Shown: in pieces, positions 33,209 to 38,187 of the stretch
How the letters are laid out: each line of letters begins with the position of its first letter
Position numbering within the stretch: position 1 is the first letter of the stretch
Origin: Gordonia sp. UBA5067
GTDB taxonomy: Bacteria > Actinomycetota > Actinomycetes > Mycobacteriales > Mycobacteriaceae
Length of the DNA stretch: 38,187 nucleotides
Assembly (NCBI RefSeq): GCF_002414845.1
Contig: NZ_DIAX01000030.1
Coordinates: 26,426-64,612, forward strand
Direction of reading: 5' to 3'
The notes under the pieces: generated by a model
Databases searched by the model: none
Told to the model about the DNA's origin: nothing
The model's input: the letters and a program-made list of their open reading frames with translations, nothing else
Translations under genes and position numbers: made by a program

Positions 33209-34511
33209 CCGGTTCGGTCGGCGCGGCGGCGGGCACGACGATCGCGAACACCGGCGGCCGGCGCGAGGTCAGCTCCAGTCGACCGCCGTCGGCCTCCACC
33301 AGCGCCCGGGCCAGTGACAGGCCGACCCCGGTCCCGGTCGACACCCCGCCGGTGAACCCGCGGCGGAAGATCTTGTCGACGAGATCGTCGGGCACCCCGG
33401 GGCCCTGATCGGTCACCTGGAGTCGCAGCATTCCCGCGGTCGCCAACGCGTCCAGGGACACCGTGGCGCTCCCCCGGCCGTGGTGCAACGCATTGTCCAG
33501 CAGTACGGCGAGGGCCTCGCGCAGCCGACTCGGCTGCGCGGTCCACACCACTGCCGGCGCCGAGCCGAGGGTCACGATCCGCACCTGTCGATCGGCCGCC
33601 GCGAATGCCGGGGCGAAATCGGCGACCAGGGTCCGGACCATCGACTCGACGTCGACCTCGGTCGCCGGCTCTCCCTCGCTGACCCTCGAGGCGACGACCA
33701 TCTCGTCGAGTTCGCGGGTCAGGCGGTCGACCTGGCTGGCCGCGGCCTCGGCTTCGGCGACGACAGCGGGGTCCGGATGCATCGCGAGCTCGTCCAGCCG
33801 CAACTGGATCGCAGTCAGCCGACTGCGCAACTGATGCGACACCTCGCCGACAATTCCGCCCTCCCGGTCCAGTCGGGTGGCAATCTCAGTATTCGCCGCC
33901 CCCAGGGCACGCGACACGCGGTCGAGCTCGGGTATCCCATACTCCGGCCACTCCGACCGGAAGTCGCCGCGCGCCATCGCCGACGCCCGGTCCGCGACCC
34001 GCGTCAACGGGTCGGCGAGCCGGCGCGCGGTCACCGTCGCCACGCCGACGCCCGTCCCGGCCGAAGCCAGCACCGCCGCCGCCACGATCGCCACCCCGCC
34101 CCACTGGTCGCGGCGCACCTGGTTCACCGGAATCGCCAGCTCGACGGTGCCGGCTTCGCCGAGGTTGATGGAGTCGGCGAACTCCCGCCCCGCGATCGGC
34201 GCACCCAGTGTGGTCGTGACCAGGCGCGGTGCCGCACCCGGCGCTGTCGGCACGCGGTGGGTCACCCGTAGCATCCCGCTTTCGGGAATCAGCAGACCCA
34301 CCCGGGATCCGGCCAGCAGACCGGCATCAAGTTCCCCACCGGGTTCCTCCAACTGGATCAACTCGCTCGCGATGTGTTTGAGCCGCAGATCGAGGTCCTG
34401 ATGGGTGGTGTCGGCAATCCACCACCAGGCGATGACCGAGAGCGGCACCCCCAGCAGGATCCCGACGATCAGCACCATGCCGATCATCGAGCTCCGGATC
34501 CGCCGGCGCAC
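33180..34511 (-). CDS. Sensor histidine kinase
   Basis: This membrane sensor (443 aa) has two transmembrane helices (about 8-33 and 138-160) flanking a 100-residue extracytoplasmic domain, a HAMP linker (about 160-215), and a HisKA domain with phospho-acceptor His226 in EVSHQLRSRL. The ATPase domain shows the N-box LLDNALHHG, G1 DQGPGVP and G2 GTGVGLSLA. It should phosphorylate the response regulator encoded 28 bp upstream. The GTG start is at 34511. The signal is unknown. The gene's 3' end overlaps gtrA. Confidence 0.92.
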   Translation of the reverse strand: MRRRIRSSMIGMVLIVGILLGVPLSVIAWWWIADTTHQDLDLRLKHIASELIQLEEPGGELDAGLLAGSRVGLLIPESGMLRVTHRVPTAPGAAPRLVTTTLGAPIAGREFADSINLGEAGTVELAIPVNQVRRDQWGGVAIVAAAVLASAGTGVGVATVTARRLADPLTRVADRASAMARGDFRSEWPEYGIPELDRVSRALGAANTEIATRLDREGGIVGEVSHQLRSRLTAIQLRLDELAMHPDPAVVAEAEAAASQVDRLTRELDEMVVASRVSEGEPATEVDVESMVRTLVADFAPAFAAADRQVRIVTLGSAPAVVWTAQPSRLREALAVLLDNALHHGRGSATVSLDALATAGMLRLQVTDQGPGVPDDLVDKIFRRGFTGGVSTGTGVGLSLARALVEADGGRLELTSRRPPVFAIVVPAAAPTEPVKRDRAPHR

Positions 34512-34539
34512 TCAGGCGCCCATCGCGGGAGTCGACACG

Positions 34540-35217
34540 TCACGCATCGAATCGGAACCCCATGCCGCGCACCGTGACGATGTGGCGCGGCCGGTCGGCG
34601 CGGTCGTCGCCGATCTTGCGGCGAAGCCAGGACACGTGCATGTCCAGGGTCTTCGAGGACCGCAGGTCGGCAGATCCCCACACCTCGGTGACGAGTTCAT
34701 CCCGGCTGACGACCTGCCCGGGTCGCTCCATGAGGAATTGCAGCAGATCGAACTCCCGGTTGGCGAGCACGACGTCCTCGCCGTCGAGGAGGACGCGGCG
34801 CGCGCGCGTGTCCAGCACTATCGCCCCGCCGACGAGGACCTCTTCGGCCACCGCCGGCTTGCGACGCAGGAGGGCGCGCACCCGCGCGAGTAGTTCTGCC
34901 AGCCGGAAGGGTTTGCCGACATAGTCGTCGGCACCAGCATCGAGGCCGACGACGAAGTCGACCTCGTCGGTACGCGCGGTGAGCATCAGGACAGGCAGGT
35001 CGGGGCGGCGGATGCGTAACTCCCGGCACACCTCGAGCCCATCCATCTTCGGCAGTCCGAGGTCCAGGACGAGCAGTTCGAAACGGGGATCGATGGCCTG
35101 CTCGAGCGCGGCGGGCCCGTCGGCGACGACCACACAGCCGTAGCCTTCGCGGGTCAGCGCCCGCGCCAGCGGTTCGGCGATCGCGGCGTCGTCCTCGGCG
35201 AGCAGCACCTCGGTCAT
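34540..35217 (-). CDS. OmpR-family response regulator
   Basis: This regulator (225 aa) has a receiver domain with acidic pocket D9-D10, phospho-acceptor Asp52 in VLDLGLPKMDG and Lys102 in VGKPF. A winged-helix DNA-binding domain follows, with VLANREFDLLQFLMERPGQVVSRDELV and the C-terminal hairpin RGMGFRFD. It is the partner of the downstream kinase. ATG 35217 overlaps the stop of the PH-protein gene (ATGA), so all three are co-translated. Its target genes are unknown. Confidence 0.93.
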   Translation of the reverse strand: MTEVLLAEDDAAIAEPLARALTREGYGCVVVADGPAALEQAIDPRFELLVLDLGLPKMDGLEVCRELRIRRPDLPVLMLTARTDEVDFVVGLDAGADDYVGKPFRLAELLARVRALLRRKPAVAEEVLVGGAIVLDTRARRVLLDGEDVVLANREFDLLQFLMERPGQVVSRDELVTEVWGSADLRSSKTLDMHVSWLRRKIGDDRADRPRHIVTVRGMGFRFDA

Positions 35218-35729
35218 CGGAACTCCGGCGCGTCGAGGTCGTCGAGCACCTCTTCGTAAAGCAGGGCGTGCACCCGTTCGACGTCGGGAATGTTGTGGAA
35301 GGTCAGCGGCTCGTCGGAAGCAGACTCGATCACCAGCGTCCCGGTGCGCAGCAGCCGGTCGACCAACCCGTGCCGGAACTCGACGGTATTGATGCGCGAG
35401 AGCGGAATGTCGATACCCGAGCGGGCGACGATACCGTTGCGATAGATGATCCGCCGGTCGGTGATGACGAAGTGGGTCGTGGCCCAGGTGATGAGCGGGC
35501 GCAGGAAGTACCAGATCAGCGCGATCCCCCAAAACACGCCCACGGCGATCAGCGCCACCGTCCGGTTCGTGCCGGCCAGTGTCGAGCCACTGATGATGCC
35601 CACGAGGAGGCCGGTGAGCATCGAGACGATCGCGAACACCAGAAACGGCGGGATGAGCAGCTTCCAGTGCGGGTGGCGGTGCAGCACGACGGTCTCGCCG
35701 GGCGCCAGGTTGTGTGCGGGATAGCCCAT
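35214..35729 (-). CDS. Membrane protein with bacterial PH-like (DUF304/bPH_2) domain
   Basis: This 171-aa protein has two membrane helices (about 24-45 and 57-80) followed by a bacterial PH domain with FVITDRRIIYRNGIV, IPLSRINTVEFRHGLVDRLLRTGTLVIES and a FHNIPD turn. In M. tuberculosis an equivalent precedes birA. ATG 35729 is chosen because TATGCT ends 7 nt upstream; ATG 35741 lies inside that box. Being first in the operon with a response regulator and kinase is unusual and suggests that the PH protein may feed membrane-state information to the pair. Confidence 0.88.
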   Translation of the reverse strand: MGYPAHNLAPGETVVLHRHPHWKLLIPPFLVFAIVSMLTGLLVGIISGSTLAGTNRTVALIAVGVFWGIALIWYFLRPLITWATTHFVITDRRIIYRNGIVARSGIDIPLSRINTVEFRHGLVDRLLRTGTLVIESASDEPLTFHNIPDVERVHALLYEEVLDDLDAPEFR

Positions 35730-35736
35730 GCCGACG

Positions 35737-35757
35737 AGCATATGTCGCGCCTAGACT
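35737..35757. promoter_or_regulatory. Divergent -10 boxes for the PH-protein operon and the membrane-protein gene
   Basis: TATGCT on the reverse strand (35742-35737) and TAGACT on the forward strand (35752-35757) each end 7 nt before an ATG (35729 and 35765). Nine base pairs separate them, as in the lipoprotein/corA gap. Confidence 0.55.
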
Positions 35758-35764
35758 GTGGGCC

Positions 35765-36367
35765 ATGACCTACCACGACCCGCGCGGCAACAACCCCGGC
35801 ACCAGGGCTTACACCCAGCCGGCCCAGCCCCCGATGTATCCGCGGGAAAGCCACGAGGGTCAGCCGCATTACCCAGCACCCGTACCCGCACCCGCACCCG
35901 AATCCGCGCCCGCTCCCGCGCCGCCGCGCGCACCGGTCGTCCGGGCGCCCAACCTCAATCCGGTGATGTTCATCGGCGGGGTCGTCATGACCGGAGTGGT
36001 GGTCGCGCTCGCCGTGTGGCTGGTGGCCTGGATCATGCGCACGATCGCCAGTCGCGTCAACGAGACCGGCACGCTGGGCGTGTGGAACCCGCTGGAGCAG
36101 AGCGAGGTGTGGTTCGCGCTGGTCGGCTTCCTCTGCGCACTGCTCGCCGCGGCGCTCTGGTACGTGCTTCAGCTGATCACGCCGGCACCGGGCAGTTTTT
36201 TCACGTGGATCGTCGGATTACTTCTGCTCGCGGCGGTGGTGATCCCGGTTCTGCTCGCCACCGGCGACCTGGTCGCCGGTATCTGCACGTCGATCCTGCA
36301 CCTCGTGATCGGGTTGCCGATCCTCGCGCTCATCCCGATGGTGGGACGACAGTCAGCGCATCGCTGA
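35765..36367 (+). CDS. Four-helix membrane protein of unknown function (DUF6069-like)
   Basis: This 200-aa protein has a disordered N-terminus with a Pro-Ala repeat tract (about 40-58), then about four transmembrane helices (70-92, 117-137, 145-163 and 170-190). It resembles proteins described as DUF6069 in actinobacteria; the match is from memory and uncertain. ATG 35765 follows the TAGACT box. It is divergent from the PH-protein operon and convergent with birA. No function can be given. Confidence 0.72.
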   Translation: MTYHDPRGNNPGTRAYTQPAQPPMYPRESHEGQPHYPAPVPAPAPESAPAPAPPRAPVVRAPNLNPVMFIGGVVMTGVVVALAVWLVAWIMRTIASRVNETGTLGVWNPLEQSEVWFALVGFLCALLAAALWYVLQLITPAPGSFFTWIVGLLLLAAVVIPVLLATGDLVAGICTSILHLVIGLPILALIPMVGRQSAHR

Positions 36368-36397
36368 CCGGTCGGTCTGCTTCAGCGGCCCCGGTCA
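36365..36397. terminator. Inverted repeat holding both stop codons between the membrane-protein gene and birA
   Basis: TGACCGG (36365-36371) and CCGGTCA (36391-36397) form a perfect 7-bp stem with a 19-nt loop. Each arm starts with the TGA stop of one converging gene. A second 7-bp hairpin (36401-36418) lies inside the end of birA. Confidence 0.4.
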
Positions 36398-37195
36398 GCT
36401 CTGCGGGTGAGCCCGCAGATGGGTGACATCGCCAGCGGCAACAGCCGTCGTCGACCCACCGTCCGCGGTGACCAGCAACCGGCCCTGCGCGTCGACGTCG
36501 ACGGCGGTCCCGATCAGTTCGTTGTCGCCCGGCAGTACCAGCCGTACCCGTTGCCCCAGCGTCACGCATTTCGAGCGGTATTCCTGGGCGAGCTCGTCAA
36601 GTCGCGACGGCCACATCGCCAACTCGACGTCGAGCTCCCGAAGGATGTCGACCGCCAACTCGTCGTCGTCGATCGCTCGACCGGTCTCCACGAACACCGA
36701 CGTCGCCTCGGGAACGGGCAGCTGGTCGGGGGTCATCGACGTATTCACCCCGATCCCGATAACGGCCTGCCCGTCGCGGCCGGACCCGCCCGCGAGGACA
36801 CGGGTCGAGTACTCCGACAGCACACCGGCGACCTTGCGCTCGCCGATCAACACGTCGTTGGGCCATTTCACCCCCGGCACCGCGTCGAACATGGTGGTGC
36901 GTGCCAGGGCATCGGCGACGGCGACACCGGCCAATAGTGAAAGCCAACCCATCGCCGACGTCGCCGCACCGACCCGGACCCCGACCGAGAAGGTCAGTGC
37001 TCCGGACGGCCCAGTGGTCCACGTCCGGTCGTGGCGCCCACGCCCGGCCGTCTGATGCCGCGCGACCAACACCCGCCCGTCAATGTCCTCGATCGACGCC
37101 GCCACCGCGAGGTCGGCGTTGGTGGATCCGGTCGATTCGACAACATCGACCTGGCGCCACCGGGTTCCGGCAAGATGATCTATCAGACCCGACAT
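36395..37195 (-). CDS. birA: Biotin protein ligase BirA
   Basis: BirA (266 aa) activates biotin as biotinyl-AMP and attaches it to the carrier lysine of acyl-CoA carboxylase. The biotin/AMP loop GRGRHDR is at 51-57 and the KWPNDVLIG lysine motif is near 112; a small C-terminal beta domain follows. There is no N-terminal helix-turn-helix, so it should be the non-regulatory (monofunctional) type. ATG 37195 follows TAGAGT by 7 nt. It is divergent from accD5, whose complex it modifies. Confidence 0.92.
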   Translation of the reverse strand: MSGLIDHLAGTRWRQVDVVESTGSTNADLAVAASIEDIDGRVLVARHQTAGRGRHDRTWTTGPSGALTFSVGVRVGAATSAMGWLSLLAGVAVADALARTTMFDAVPGVKWPNDVLIGERKVAGVLSEYSTRVLAGGSGRDGQAVIGIGVNTSMTPDQLPVPEATSVFVETGRAIDDDELAVDILRELDVELAMWPSRLDELAQEYRSKCVTLGQRVRLVLPGDNELIGTAVDVDAQGRLLVTADGGSTTAVAAGDVTHLRAHPQS

Positions 37196-37202
37196 GCCTT
37201 CA

Positions 37203-37263
37203 ACTCTAGGCCGATGCCTCGCCACGGGGGTGCTGGCGCGGCCGTACCCCGGCTCGTTAGCAT
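37203..37263. promoter_or_regulatory. Divergent -10 boxes for birA and the AccD5-type gene
   Basis: TAGAGT on the reverse strand (37208-37203) ends 7 nt before ATG 37195. TAGCAT on the forward strand (37258-37263) ends 8 nt before ATG 37272. Both transcripts would be leaderless. Confidence 0.5.
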
Positions 37264-37271
37264 GAACCCCC

Positions 37272-38187
37272 ATGACCACCGCATCGCAGGACTCGTCGTC
37301 TCCCGACATCCACACGACCGCCGGCAAGCTCGCCGATCTGCGCAACCGACTCGAGGAGACCAAGCACCCGGTCGGCCAAGCGGCAGTCGAGAAGGTCCAC
37401 GCCAAGAACAAGCTCACCGCCCGCGAGCGCATCACCCACCTCCTCGACGAAGGGTCCTTCGTGGAGATCGACGCCCTGGCACGGCACCGCTCCACCAACT
37501 TCGGCCTCGGCGAGAACCGGCCGCTGGGCGACGGCGTCGTGACCGGCTACGGCACCATCGACGGCCGTGAGGTGTGCGTCTTCTCGCAAGACTTCACCGT
37601 GTTCGGCGGCAGCCTCGGCGAGGTTTACGGCGAAAAGATCGTCAAGGTCATGGACCTCGCCCTCAAGACTGGGCGCCCACTCATCGGCATCAACGATGGC
37701 GCCGGGGCCCGGATCCAGGAAGGTGTGGTCTCACTCGCCCTCTACGGCGAGATCTTCCACCGCAACGTGCGCAATTCGGGCGTCATCCCGCAGATCTCGC
37801 TCATCATGGGCGCAGCGGCGGGCGGTCACGTCTACTCCCCGGCGCTCACCGACTTCGTCGTGATGGTCGACCAGACCAGTCAGATGTTTGTCACCGGACC
37901 GGACGTCATCAAGACCGTCACCGGCGAGGACGTCACCATGGAAGACCTCGGTGGCGCCCAGACCCACATGGTGCGCTCGGGCGCGGCCCACTATGTCGCC
38001 CCCGACGAAGAGGACGCACTCGAGTACGTCAAAGATCTGCTCTCCTACCTGCCCAGCAACAACCGTGCTGAGCCGCCCCGCCTGCCGGTCCCGACTCCCA
38101 CCGGCTCGATCGAGGACAATCTGACCGCGGAGGACCTCGAACTCGACACCCTGGTCCCCGACTCGGCGAACCAGCCCTACGACATGC
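37272..38187 (+). CDS. accD5: Acyl-CoA carboxylase beta subunit (AccD5/PccB-like), cut by the window edge
   Basis: This is the carboxyltransferase subunit that transfers CO2 from biotin to propionyl- or acetyl-CoA, feeding methyl-branched and mycolic acid synthesis. The visible 305 residues have the family start [15 protein letters not shown], then [46 protein letters not shown] and the oxyanion segment [13 protein letters not shown]. Roughly 230 more residues are expected beyond the edge (family length about 540). ATG 37272 follows TAGCAT by 8 nt. The pairing with birA matches mycobacteria, where the gene is accD5; the exact acyl-CoA preference is inferred. Confidence 0.9.
   Translation, partial: MTTASQDSSSPDIHTTAGKLADLRNRLEETKHPVGQAAVEKVHAKNKLTARERITHLLDEGSFVEIDALARHRSTNFGLGENRPLGDGVVTGYGTIDGREVCVFSQDFTVFGGSLGEVYGEKIVKVMDLALKTGRPLIGINDGAGARIQEGVVSLALYGEIFHRNVRNSGVIPQISLIMGAAAGGHVYSPALTDFVVMVDQTSQMFVTGPDVIKTVTGEDVTMEDLGGAQTHMVRSGAAHYVAPDEEDALEYVKDLLSYLPSNNRAEPPRLPVPTPTGSIEDNLTAEDLELDTLVPDSANQPYDM

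Overview
The window reads as a piece of chromosome from a high-GC, mycolic-acid-producing actinomycete. Gene content and order closely recall two separate segments of the Mycobacterium tuberculosis chromosome, from memory roughly Rv1220c-Rv1239c and Rv3264c-Rv3280. A Gordonia or close relative is my best guess from the mix of genes, but this was not tested. About 41 protein genes are packed with short gaps, and no untranslated stretch exceeds about 200 bp. I see no rRNA, tRNA, CRISPR array, insertion sequence, phage gene or obvious pseudogene.

Layout. (1) 1-3.1 kb: a TetR regulator cut by the left edge and, divergent from it, a Baeyer-Villiger-type flavin monooxygenase plus a short-chain dehydrogenase. 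Two tandem palindromes lie in the shared promoter region. (2) 3.2-10.5 kb: a solitary OpuAC-like lipoprotein, CorA, a gamma-glutamylcyclotransferase-like protein, then the reverse-strand trehalose importer lpqY-sugA-sugB-sugC ending in an overlapping SUFU-domain gene, and a GSP17M-like membrane protein. (3) 10.6-14.9 kb: an MgtE-N/CBS protein, a DUF1003 protein, a secreted lytic transglycosylase and Mrp. (4) 14.9-18.7 kb: the envelope-stress cluster sigE-rseA-htrA-tatB and a divergent O-methyltransferase. (5) 18.7-23.6 kb: rmlD-wbbL-manB, which makes the rhamnose linker and GDP-mannose supply of the cell wall, and a divergent LytR-CpsA-Psr ligase. (6) 23.7-29.9 kb: a TIGR03089 protein, a 69-residue membrane protein, a YdcF-like exported protein, FadE25, a second TetR, and F420/DLH/GNAT accessory genes, then a TM2 protein. 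(7) 29.9-38.2 kb: purK-purE-SMP30, GtrA, a PH-protein/response regulator/histidine kinase operon, a membrane protein, birA and the start of the AccD5-type carboxyltransferase.

How the genes fit together. Most core genes serve the mycolate cell envelope. LpqY-SugABC recycles trehalose released during mycolate transfer. SigE/RseA/HtrA senses and repairs envelope damage. RmlD and WbbL build the galactan linker, and the LCP protein attaches arabinogalactan to peptidoglycan. GtrA-like proteins flip lipid-linked sugars. BirA biotinylates the acyl-CoA carboxylase whose beta subunit (AccD5) begins at the right edge.

Regulatory pattern. At least thirteen genes have a TANNNT box ending 6-8 nt before their start codon, which implies leaderless mRNAs. 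I used this to choose starts, for example ATG 722 for the monooxygenase, ATG 3737 for the lipoprotein and ATG 35729 for the PH protein. Two ECF-type promoters with identical geometry (GGAAYN-N17-GTT) precede sigE and rseA. The most unusual items are the SUFU gene coupled to sugC, the PH-response regulator-kinase operon set into a conserved block, the paired TetR operators, and two divergent promoter pairs whose -10 boxes lie only 9 bp apart.
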